A stretch of DNA of 45,710 bases from Erythrobasidium yunnanense (Eukaryota; Basidiomycota; Cystobasidiomycetes; Erythrobasidiales; Erythrobasidiaceae): contig BCJC01000006.1 in the NCBI GenBank assembly GCA_001600175.1, forward strand, positions 217,123-262,832, written 5' to 3'. Below the pieces are notes generated by a model. It made no database searches and had not been told where the DNA came from. It was given only the letters and a program-made list of their open reading frames with translations. The stretch's first letter is position 1. Every line of letters starts with the position of its first letter. A program made the translations under genes and the position numbers. Below are positions 32,869 through 42,698 of the stretch, in pieces.

Positions 32869-33759
32869 CTATGGTGCGGAAGACAGGCGCATTGTGCGAT
32901 TCCAGAAAGTATGGTCATTAGTGTCCTTCTTTGCCTTTTCGACGGAAGGCATCTTGCCGTCTCGTTCGCTTCTAGGCGGCCTTCGCATGTAAGACTCCGT
33001 CCAATTGCCCTTCTCTTCGTCAGGATAGCAAAGTCGGGCTTCCAAGACCTCAAAGCCAGCTTTGCGATAGAGACCGACGCCTTGCGGGCTGGCACTGAGG
33101 TATACAGCTTGATCCCGCTTATCGGCTTTGTCCAGGCCCCATTGCAGGAGCTGCTGTCCTAGTCCTTTGCGGCCATGTGTAGGCAGTACGCCAAGCCATG
33201 AGAGGTACCAGTACCCTTTCTGCTTATCTGATGGGCTGATATGCCTCGTTCCGAAGCCGTCCTGCACGGCAGCCCAGCGTTCGCGTTTCTTCAAGATATG
33301 CCCCACTGGTGCGAATCGTTTGCCGAGCGGTATCATGAGTGTATCCCAGATCTTGTACGCGAAAGACCACAGACATTCCGTCCAGCTTTGAGCTCGCCAA
33401 AGCTTTTTGTCATTTGCTGGTGCGTCCCAGACTGACATGCCAACGTGGTGTCCATCATTATCTTGCCCGAAGAAGAGGTGAGCTCGTGGATCAAGAGGAA
33501 GGCGGTTTGTGTATGCTGTCTTTGCATGATGGACAGCTTTGTCGGTTTCTTTCTCGCCAAGACCAGCCGAGGAAGGGATGTGATAGTACTGATGCCCAGA
33601 CAGGCTCAGCAATATCAAGCGATTGGAATGTAGATGACCAACCCATGACACGCTTGGCCCTTCTGCAAAACACTTTGTCCAAATTGAATGCAAGGCCTGG
33701 CAATCAGCAAGCGATACCATCGGGCGCAGCGTGAAGGCTGGATTCTGTGCAGATGTCAT
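32869..33759 (-). CDS. GNAT-family N-acetyltransferase
   Basis: Intronless, 296 residues. The acetyl-CoA-binding core is YLSWLGVLPTHGRKGLGQQL, with the R/Q-x-x-G-x-G/A loop as RKGLGQ, followed by YLSASPQGVGLYRKAGFEVL, the typical C-terminal GNAT strands. The architecture matches fungal GNATs that acetylate small molecules such as toxins or amino acid derivatives. The substrate is unknown. I chose ATG 33759 (MTSAQNPAFTLRP) since the conserved part begins soon after; an upstream start is possible at 33768. Its stop faces the cupin stop with 2 bp between. Confidence 0.88.
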   Translation of the reverse strand: MTSAQNPAFTLRPMVSLADCQALHSIWTKCFAEGPSVSWVGHLHSNRLILLSLSGHQYYHIPSSAGLGEKETDKAVHHAKTAYTNRLPLDPRAHLFFGQDNDGHHVGMSVWDAPANDKKLWRAQSWTECLWSFAYKIWDTLMIPLGKRFAPVGHILKKRERWAAVQDGFGTRHISPSDKQKGYWYLSWLGVLPTHGRKGLGQQLLQWGLDKADKRDQAVYLSASPQGVGLYRKAGFEVLEARLCYPDEEKGNWTESYMRRPPRSERDGKMPSVEKAKKDTNDHTFWNRTMRLSSAP

Positions 33760-33887
33760 GATGATAGGTTTGTAGAGGACCACAGGGATCTGAATCTAGC
33801 GCAGGTAGTCGAGGCAAGAGTCAAGACGCGAAGGTCTACATCTGGCGCAGAGGATCTGAGGAGACGATTCCGACATATTTCCAGATC

Positions 33888-36090
33888 TTACATCTCCTCG
33901 CGACTGCTTCGTAGGCCATCTAGGTATGCTTGCGTTGCGACAGCCTGCTGTTTGGCTTTGTCGCACTGCTTCTGCCAGTCCACTCTGCAAAACAGTCCTC
34001 GCTTAGCTTTCCAGATTCAGAGAAAGTCAAGATACATACCTGGCGACTCTGTAGCTCAGAAGCAGTGCCAAAAGTCCCAGGGAGCAGACATGTCCTGTCC
34101 AAATGCCAACTACGCCGAAGTCGAACCGAAAGGTCAAGAGCAAGCCAAGAGGTATGCCCACTGTCCAGTATGCTGTTGGAAAGGCAGTTTCAACTCGTTA
34201 TAACGCGGCATCACTGTCACTTACCAGTCAAATTGGCATTCGCGACGGTCGACTGTGGATGCATCAGCAGTCAATCAATGGTGCGGTCCCTGCATCACTT
34301 ACAGCTAAGCCAGCTCCTCTCAGTATACCGAAGGCTGCGCCCGCTATGTCATCTCCCATCTGAAAGAGCGCTATGAGCAGAAGCTAGCAAGACTCGACCT
34401 CAGACTATCGTCGCAGATGCGTATCTGTCTATGACCCACCATTCTATGCAGATATTTCAGCACGTCAAGGTCTTCTGTGATGAATCTCATGAATGTTGGC
34501 CCGAGGATTAAGACGGTTGCCGAGTTGAGGAAGCCTAGGAAGATGCCCGATGCGTAGGCGCATCTGGCCGCCAAGGCGGCTCCGCAAACATCTCCTCTAC
34601 CAGTGTGATTACCGCTGCGGTGAAGAATGTTCAGAGCTTTTCCTTGCGATGGGAAATCAAGTATAGCAACTTACACCCTGACGCCTGCTGCCGTACCCAG
34701 AGCGTATGGGAGCTGATACGCTAGACTTGCGAACAAGACTGCACATCAACTTCAGCCGTCAAATCGTATTCAGCGTATGGACAGTTTGGTGCTTACGGCT
34801 TATCTGGTTAGCAGCGAACTGTGAAGAACCCAAGTACGAAGATACAAGAGCACAAGTGTCCCATGCTAGCCATTCACTGCAGACAGACAGCGTGCCAGCT
34901 ATACCGAGCCTGATATTCGGGCCTAGATCCAGAAACATCGCTCTTGAGAGTGGGCACCAGGCATCCCGAGAGACGAAAAAGTAGCAGTACGAGACTATGA
35001 GAAAGCACTGTTGGGAACTTCAGGCATCAGAGCTGAAGGCCTCGACAGGAAGGTGCCCATACCGTGAATATGTTGGTAAGGGTTAACGCGATCGGCGCGC
35101 CAATAAAGCCCAATCGGACCGAAGGCCTGTAGATTTGATAGTTTAGCAGAGCTAGCTGGAGATCTTCATGTCTTACGGGCCGTGGACGAGCAGAACGTTC
35201 AAGGCCACAGATATTGGAGCGCTAACGGCGAAGATGATGGACGGGACTTTCACCAGACCTATGTAAAGCAAGCTTAGTGTAACAAAAGCGTGCTTCGTGG
35301 GTGTAGAAGGTACCTTGCGCCTGTAGCCAGCGCCTGGTCAGTTCCGAAATCGCCAGGAAGGGTACATAAGCGAGGGAAACTGCCGTGAAGTGGAGCGTAA
35401 GCAACTTGAACGACTTTGGATTCTGCTGCAACCATGACTGACCGCGTATATACCTTCCTGCAAGCGAAGCTACGTAGGGATCCTGATGGATCAGAAGGAA
35501 AAGATCCTCTGCCATGAACAGCACCGCATAGCAAGGTATGCATCCGATCAAAATAAGGACTCCGGTACGCTGAGCATACAGTGCCGTATTTTTAGGACTC
35601 GCAGAGCCGAAAGCCTGCGTCGCGAGTGTGTCCAGAGCTGCATAGTACGTCAGACTCGCGGTCCCCGATCCTTCAGGACAAAGATGTTCACCGGTACTCA
35701 ATCCGTAGATAAGAGGAGCCAGGCACAAACTTGTCATCGTGATTTGAGCAAGGGAAGCGGCATTAAGCTCCTTTGTGCCGAGGCGGTCAGCTGTGATAGT
35801 GGTTATTCCGCCAATGCTGAACTCGAGTAGCAAGGCTATCCAATTGGGTACAGCCAGCGCCCAAAGAGCTTTCAACTCGCTAGTCCAGGCTTCCTTGGTA
35901 TCGCGCTCGACTTCGACTCCAGGAGATCGCGTCAGCAGGGGTGTGTTTTCAGTAGCCTGCTGGGAGCACGAGTTCAGTTCATTCGATACAAGCGTCGTGT
36001 CTAGAGTGAGAGGTCATGAGCGTCGGGTTGCAGACTCTGTCCGATAGTATCTAGACATGCCGGAGTTGGAGTCGCTCGCCTGTTGAGCAT
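33888..36090 (-). CDS. MATE-family multidrug/metabolite efflux transporter
   Basis: Many exons; the first ones are 36090-36057, 36000-35692, 35637-35443, 35379-35314, 35258-35177 and 35126-about 35063. Segments in order: LAVPNWIALLLEFSIGGITT, IYGLSTALDTLATQAFGS, LIGCIPCYAVLFMAEDLFLL, ELTRRWLQAQG, IFAVSAPISVALNVLLVHG, VRLGFIGAPIALTLT, IRLGIAGTLSVCSEWLAWDT, AYQLPYALGTAAGVRVG and DDIAGAAFGILRGAG. These fit a 12-helix MATE carrier that exports organic cations or metabolites using H+ or Na+. The C-terminal tail ends QAYLDGLRSSREEM. The first exon (MLNRRATPTPA) is tentative because its donor GTCTAG is weak. Several exons are 60-90 nt. It follows an acetyltransferase on the same strand, an arrangement compatible with detoxification. 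Confidence 0.88.
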
Positions 36091-37043
36091 GAGCGGCCAT
36101 CTTGAGTGTAGTCAGCAAGAACGAACAGCAAAGCAGAGGAAAGGAAAGGAAAGCTCGCGATAAATTTCCCTTTTGAAGATGACCAGTCAAGTTGGACTGT
36201 CAAACACGTCGGCTTAGCTCCGGTACTTTGACGCGTACATTGTATCATCGCGTGGGCTGCTAGGTCATCGAGTAGCTTGCTGGCCTCCCGGCTGGTTATC
36301 ATGTCTTTCTTGAAGCACTTTCGCAAGTTCTTTTGCAGCGTGAGCAGCAGCAGTCGCATACGTGATTGAGGTATGTGACGGTCTCTGAGAGCAGAATGTC
36401 AGTCGTTGGAGAGTGTGCTCATTCTCTAAGGATGGGAGCTACGCGTTGATAAGCAGAGACGAGGGTGAAATGTGCAGAACGGAAGAGAGATTCTCGAAAT
36501 ATAGAAGAGAGAGGTCGATTCATTCGTGATTGTAGCCTGTATCTGACAAGCTATAACGCCGGCAGGCGTTACGTTCTGGGCTTTCGAAATCTTTCAGCGC
36601 AAGCCGAATTTCGACAAGTTCCAGACCAGGGCAGATTGCAGGGTAGGTGTCGGATTCAAATCAACTTGGAGCTCTGCTTGAATGTACATTAGACATTGGT
36701 CTTCGTCTTGTAACCCTTGACCCTCTTTGACTGTCGACCTGTACATCTTTGATTAACCCGCTTCGTCTCAGGTTAACCGGACCCTTACACCTCGCTTGAA
36801 ACCAAGGCAAAGAATTCAAGACTTTGGGTTAACCAGATCCTTACGTCTCACATCAAGAACACTTCTCTTGCTGTAAGGGCACCTCTGGAAACGAGAGAGC
36901 AAAACGGCCGACAAACAGCCTGACGTATCGCCAGAAGGAGCGCAATCGCGAAATAGGTTGAAAAGCGAGCGTAGCATACCAGCAACGCTACGCTGGATCA
37001 ACACATACCATACATCACAACTGGCCATAGCTAGCGTCCAAGC
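36091..37043. promoter_or_regulatory. Long divergent intergenic region MATE / PP2A-B
   Basis: 953 bp between two outward-facing starts. No convincing gene. The part nearest the PP2A gene carries repeated TTAACC motifs (listed separately); the rest shows short unremarkable open frames only. Confidence 0.4.
36753..36860. repeat. Imperfect direct repeat with TTAACC cores
   Basis: The palindrome GGTTAACC occurs at 36771-36778 and again at 36827-36834 (56 bp apart), and TTAACC also at 36753-36758. The two longer copies are followed by related sequence, CGGACCCTTACACCTC and AGATCCTTACGTCTC, then a CAAGAA/GAAACCAAG-like end. The block lies about 200-290 bp upstream of the PP2A-B start. It could be a transcription-factor binding cluster; no factor is assigned. 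Confidence 0.5.
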
Positions 37044-38918
37044 ATGGCCACTGTCCTCGACGCAGACTCGTCCGGTTGGCGGTTCGCGCAATGCTTTGGC
37101 GACAAAGGCGAGGTGAGGGCTTATGTTCAGCGAGAATGTTAGATATCTATTCTTACTTGATATGACTGCCCAGGTCGAGGATGTGACGGAGGCAGACATC
37201 ATTTCGACCGTCGAGTTTGACCATACCGGAAACTACCTAGCTACGGGAGACAAGGGCGGCAGGGTTGTGCTATTCGAACGTCATGAGAGCAAGAAGCAGA
37301 CCTGCGAATACAAATTTTATACCGAGTTCCAATCGCACGAACCCGAATTCGACTACCTCAAATCCCTGGAAATTGAAGAAAAGATCAACAAGATCAGGTG
37401 GTGCAGACGTCAGAACCAAGCTCATTTCTTATTGTCTACAAATGGTGAGTTCGGCCCAGGTCTCTGTGCTGCTCCTCAGCGGACGCGAGACCGTTCGATG
37501 TACCTCGTCATATACAGCAATACTGACACAAACTTCATGTTGTACCTCTCAGACAAGACGATCAAGCTATGGAAAGTGTTTGAGAAGTCTCTGCGGGTCG
37601 TGGCAGAGAATAACCTTTCAGCATCTTCACTCTCCTCCGGCTCCCTGAATACCTCCGACTTCCACCCTTCTCCCCTCAATAACAACACCAGCGCTCCCTT
37701 TCCCAACAATAACTCTCAAAGCCCTCAACTACGCCTACCTCGAATGGCCTTTCACGATAATATCGTAGCGGCTGTTCCGAGGAAGGTCTACGCGAACGCT
37801 CACGCATACCATATCAATTCGATCAGCATCAATAGCGATGGGGAGACTTACATGTCGGCAGATGACTTGAGGATCAACCTTTGGAACCTGAACATCAGCG
37901 ATCAGAGTTTCAGTGCGTGCCTGAAGGGTCTCTCGCGCGCCGGCGCTGGACTGATACTTCGCTTGCAGACGTTCTCGATATCAAGCCTGTCAACATGGAA
38001 GAGCTTACCGAGGTCATCACTGCTGCTGAATTCCATCCAGCTTCTTGCAATCTCTTCTGCTACTCGAGCTCGAAAGGGACCGTCAAGCTGGCCGACATGC
38101 GAGACTCGGCCTTGTGTGACAAGCATGCGAAGTGTATGTCCCATCTTACCGCATGCCACATTTCACAAGCATGGCTAACGCAATTCCGCAGTATACGAAG
38201 AAGAGGAAGATCCTTCGAACAAATCTTTCTTCAGCGAAATCATATCTTCAGTCAGCGACGTCAAGTTCTCTAGAGATGGTCGGTACATCCTATCTCGAGA
38301 CTACCTTACCCTGCGAATCTGGGATATCAACATGGACTCGAAGCCTATCAAGACGATAAACGTACATGATCACCTTCGTCCTAAGCTCTGCGATCTATAC
38401 GAGAATGATTGCATCTTTGATAAATTCGAATGTACATGGTCTGGTGACGGAGAGTGAGCCAATATCCAGCTCCTTCTGAAACACTACCTAATATACATCA
38501 ATTCACCTCTCAGACACGTTCTATCTGGATCATACAACAACAACTTCCATATCTACGACAAGAACGCAGAGACTGACGTTGTGCTGCAAGCGGACAAGTC
38601 GGCCTTCAAAGCCAAGAAAGTTGGGGCGCAAAAGAACAAGGCGGCTGGTATTGGGGCCAACAAGAATGCTAAAGGCGCAAATGGAGTTCGTACGCCTATC
38701 GATGTTGATAATATCGATTTCAACAAGAAGATCCTCCATGCGAGCTGGCATCCTAGGGAGGATACGATTGCTGTGAGTCCCGACAACTGAAGCGGAGCGG
38801 TAGTATGAATTGACTAATGCTGCATTCCTAGATCGCCGCTACAAACAATCTCTTCCTTTTTGCCAAGTCAGGCACTTCCAACACAGCTGCTCCGAACTCA
38901 ACGACCGGCTCATCGTGA
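37044..38918 (+). CDS. CDC55: Protein phosphatase 2A regulatory subunit B (PR55/Cdc55)
   Basis: WD40 beta-propeller that directs PP2A to its substrates in mitosis and morphogenesis. Exons 37044-37112, 37174-37444, 37553-37912, 37969-38133, 38192-38453, 38514-38772 and 38832-38918 give 490 residues. Family landmarks: [93 protein letters not shown] and [17 protein letters not shown]. Asn/Ser-rich and Lys/Ala-rich insertions lie at about 135-170 and 400-435, as in other basidiomycetes. Intron 2 is 108 nt, twice the usual, but joins LSTN to DKTIKLW without gap. Confidence 0.97.
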
Positions 38919-40178
38919 TTTGCCGGCTGCTCACTTGAGGTCTCGACAATACGAAGAATCGACTATGCCTGCTTTCAGACCCCAGAAGAGCGGGGCATGC
39001 GGGAGTCAATCAGTGCCTGAAGCCAAACATACACAGAACAGAAAGGGGGCAGTCCTCCGCTAGTACAAAATACAGAAGTTATAAGCGTTCTTTTCCTTTG
39101 GGGGCTTTCGCATTCTCGTGGCTGTTTATTCATTATCGTCGTATGATCGTTTCTTTCCCTTAATCGTTTCTGATCAGGTTGGTAGGTGATGTTAAGGGAG
39201 CTAGCGTTACTGTGTATGCTGACCATACTGATGAGTCGCGCTGCTGAGGTGTAGGACAGCGACAATCCCCGTCTATCTAGCTCGGCAATCCCGGGCTTAT
39301 GTGTCTCTGCCCTCAACAAGGCATGCACTGCCGGCGCATACCTCTTCCTTGTTCTGCCTCTCCTCCTCTTACCTTTCTTCGAGTCTGGCCTGGCAACAGC
39401 CACGCTCTTGTTTAGTCCACAGACGAAACCACCTGCAAAGTTGCGCAAGCGAGCGTTGCAAAGCAAAGCAAAAGCGACGGAACCCGCTCTACGGTGTCTG
39501 ATCTACATGAAGGCACAAGGATTACGGGTCGACACACATAATGCCTTCAAAGACGCACAGCCGCGGGCTGCTCACTTCAAAACTTGTAACATCATCTCAG
39601 GAATGAACGCGTCTCTCGATGCCGCCACAAACTCCAAGGCCAGAGCTCGGCCCCATCGCACTACTGTATTAAGAACAACCGAGACACCATATAGTCAAAC
39701 AGGCCTCCACTCTCCTCACGCCTTGTTCCCTCGCATACCCAAGGCTGAGCGAAGAATCGAAGATCATCCTCGATAGATCGTCCATAATGAATGGTTATCT
39801 GTCATCTGTCATTTGGGCCTGGGCGTTCACCCCAATTTGCCACCGAACAGATAAGGGCGATAAGGGTCCAGCATTCCTTCAGTCTTCACTACAACCCCGC
39901 AACTTAGGGACAGATGCACTCAGTAGCGCGCAGAAGCGGAAGCTGTCGGACTCCTTATCACATCCATAGATGATCTGCATCTCGCGCTCAACGGTACCCA
40001 TCTCTTGGCTTCACCACAATACTGCTGAGAACTACTTGGCAATGCAATGACAGTTAATGCTATTCGCTGGATATTCTGTATATCCTGATAAGATCCCTCT
40101 TCGTCTGCAGGATTGCCCGTTGCCTTTCTACACCTTTTCGTTACCTAACTTCCTAACACCGAATCTGATCTTCCCATC
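38919..40178. promoter_or_regulatory. Long intergenic region upstream of nitrate transporter 1
   Basis: 1260 bp. A 163-codon open frame on the minus strand (38975-39466) is low-complexity and unsupported by splicing or domain, so I leave it out. The 330 bp before the transporter carry four GATAAG-type sites described separately. The part from 39080 to 39780 shows nothing I can name. Confidence 0.45.
39828..40092 (+). promoter_or_regulatory. GATAAG cluster upstream of nitrate transporter 1
   Basis: GATAAG at 39850-39855 and 39859-39864 (paired, 9 bp apart), the inverted form CTTATC at 39954-39959, and GATAAG at 40087-40092, which is 92 bp before the ATG. The pair sits in a block starting CAATTTGCCACC that is conserved before transporter 2. 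GATAAG is the recognition core of fungal nitrogen GATA factors (AreA/NIT2/Gln3), which switch on nitrate uptake when ammonium is scarce. Binding is inference from motif, number and conservation. Confidence 0.65.
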
Positions 40179-42097
40179 ATGAAGTTCTGTCTTGGACGAC
40201 CACCTATCAATCCTATCAATGGAAAAGCGCAAGCGCTGCCCATCAGTCAGCTGATTGCAACTTGTCAAGCCCGGAGCGTTGCTCACCTACTTGCAATTTC
40301 CCAGTCAATCCTCTCGACCGCCATGGCAGGGTTTTCTTCTTCGCTTGGATGGGCTTTATGCTGTCTTTCATGGCCTGGGTGAATTGAAAATCGTCTGTAT
40401 GAAACCCCGGCGCTGACCGTTCTTCTATCAAGTACGCGTTTCCTCCTCTCCTCAACGTCACCATTCGACAAGACCTAGGTCTTACTCGCGAACAAGTGCT
40501 GAACAGCAATATCGTGGCACTTGGTACGGCTCCTCATTCTCACAGCCGGTTCCCTATTAATACCTGACTGAGGAGCTATCCCACAGTTGCCGGTCTATTG
40601 ATGCGATTCCTTGTTGGACCTCTTTGCGATGCCTTCGGACCCAGATATGTCATGGCTGGCGTTCTCGTCAGTGCTGCAATTCCCGCAGGTCTGGCAGGAA
40701 CGATCACCAAGTGAGGATTCGGAGCTTGACTGGCATCTGTCTGAGTGTTAATGCTGACTGCCTTCGACACCTCTCAGCGTCGGTGGCCTCTATGCTATCC
40801 GCTTCTTTGTGGGCATTGCTGGAGCATCTTTCGTACCGTGCCAAGTCATGTGCACCGGCTGGTACGACAAGAACGTCGTCGGCACGGCCAACGCATTTGC
40901 AGCTGGATGGGTGTGTGATCCTTTCTTCCATTCTATTCGTTTGAGTAGCTAAAGCAAGGTATTTCCAGGGCAATGCTGGAGCAGGTGTGACATAGTGAGC
41001 TGCGACGTCACATGTTATTCGCCCAGAAGATGCACTGACATAGTATTGTCTAGCTTCGTTATGCCGGCTGTTTTCGACTCGCTCGTACGTGATCGAGGAC
41101 TTACAAGACATGTCTCCTGGCGAGTTGTGAGTATTGGCTTCTCGCCAAACTTAACCGTGACCCATGCTAAACAACATGCGAGCAGTCCTTCATTGTTCCT
41201 TCCCTTTTGTTACTGGCAACGGCAGCAGGCGTTCTTTTCCTTTGTGATGATACTCCGAACGGCAAATGGGCAGACAGACACCTTCCATACTCTCCAAGTA
41301 CCGAAGACATCGTCAACGCCTCAACTGATCGGGCAAGCGAGTCTTCGGAAAAGAAGGATGAGGCTTCAGCGGTTGTACGATCAGCTCCAACACCCGAAGA
41401 AGAGGCAGCACTTCCTTCGCAAGATGCCAAGCCAATCATCGAAGTCGTCGAAAAGCCATCTTTGAAGACGGCACTCAAGGGACTACTCTGCTCGCAAACA
41501 TTGATGTTAGCTGCTCCTTATTTCTGCACGTTCGGAGGCGAGTTAGCTATCAACTCTATACTGTCGTCATGGTACCTGCGCAACCATCCATCCTGGGGCC
41601 AGACGCTGGCCGGGCGCTGGGCCGCCATGTTCGGCTTGTTGAACGTTATCACGCGACCAGCTGGCGGATTCGCTGGTGATTACATCTATAAGATTGTGGG
41701 ACCAAAGCGAGGAGTGGCTGCCAAGAAGTATTGGTACGCCTTCCTCTGCTTCATGCAAGGCGTCAACTGCTTGTGGCTAGGCTTGTTCGATCCCAAGTCG
41801 GCAGCTATTCAGATCCTTGGAGTAGCTCTCATTGCTATTCCTATGGACGCTGCAAACGGCGCTGCGTTTGCACTGGTCCCTCATGTCAACCCGCACATCA
41901 ACGGAATCATGTCTGGCACCATCGGAAGCACTGGCAATTTCGGAGGTGTAATCTTTTCAGTCATCTTCCGCTACGTCCCCTACCATTCCGGTGTCTGGAT
42001 CATTGGCGTCTTCTCATGCGCTATCGGAGCCGCAATCTGCTTCATCCACCCCATCCCAAAGGCTCAGCGAGGAGCGGGAGGTTATATGTCAACATGA
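40179..42097 (+). CDS. NNP-family nitrate/nitrite transporter, copy 1
   Basis: MFS carrier of the nitrate-nitrite porter family (CrnA/NrtA type), plasma membrane, H+ symport. Exons 40179-40245, 40305-40378, 40433-40523, 40587-40710, 40778-40910, 40969-40994, 41054-41126 and 41186-42097 give 499 residues. Motifs: [20 protein letters not shown] in the first helix, [13 protein letters not shown] (MFS motif), [20 protein letters not shown], and the nitrate signature region with [15 protein letters not shown] and [16 protein letters not shown]. The cytoplasmic loop is acidic ([22 protein letters not shown]). Compared with copy 2 it has an extra 67-nt intron (40711-40777, within TITN-VGG) and lacks one that copy 2 has. 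Confidence 0.93.
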
Positions 42098-42698
42098 GCA
42101 GTGAAGCTGGTAAGAGGATCGGGCACTGTCTCGCGGAGATGTTCGGGAAGCAAATAGGGGTTCACGAGGAAGCGTCAATCTAGACCTTGCCTTGCAGCCA
42201 GCAATCAGCGCATATTAGTTCACGTAAGTCTGTCAATATTAAGGACAGATTAATAGCAGTCCCACTGATCTGAGTGACTCTTCCATGCGACAGATTGTCA
42301 CATTATTCTTTTCCATCGAGGATGCGAATGGGAAGTTCTAGACTGGGAGGATGTAGACAACCCTCTTTGAAATATCAGACGAAGAAACACCTTTCGCCTC
42401 ATCTCCGACTGCCCAATTCGCCACCAACAAGATAAGACTGATAAGGCTGACCATTCCTCCATAACCCCACAAAGTAAAGACAGATGTTTTAGGTACACGG
42501 AGACAGACTACTGCTTATCACGAATGATTTGCGCGTCAAATCGAACGGATTGTCCCGTCATATGGGCGCGGCTGAAGATTCATTTCCTGACAATGATATG
42601 TCTTTTCTGACGTCCGATAAGGCTGGACTCCTCTATACATACAGCAGTTCTCTCTCGCTCGCTCTCGCTTTCACTCTTCAAGCAAAGTATAGAAGATT
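42098..42698. promoter_or_regulatory. Intergenic region between the nitrate transporters
   Basis: 601 bp. Holds the 3' flank of copy 1 and the promoter of copy 2, including the GATAAG cluster listed next. A CTCGCTCTCGCTTTC stretch lies just before the ATG. No gene seen. Confidence 0.5.
42414..42621 (+). promoter_or_regulatory. GATAAG cluster upstream of nitrate transporter 2
   Basis: GATAAG at 42431-42436 and 42440-42445 (again 9 bp apart), CTTATC at 42514-42519 and GATAAG at 42616-42621, 83 bp before the ATG. The order and orientation are the same as in front of copy 1, and the pair follows CAATTCGCCACC, matching the copy 1 block. The surrounding sequence has diverged, so the sites appear to be kept by selection. 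Likely bound by a nitrogen-regulatory GATA factor. Confidence 0.65.

Noticed and set aside
37445-37552. Hidden microexon in the 108-nt PP2A intron, by analogy with GEM1
   Set aside because: LSTN-DKTIKLW is continuous with the family sequence, so nothing is missing.
38975-39466. 163-codon open frame on the minus strand downstream of PP2A-B
   Set aside because: Low-complexity, Arg/Lys and Ser rich, no ATG context, domain or splice pattern; probably chance in an intergenic region.
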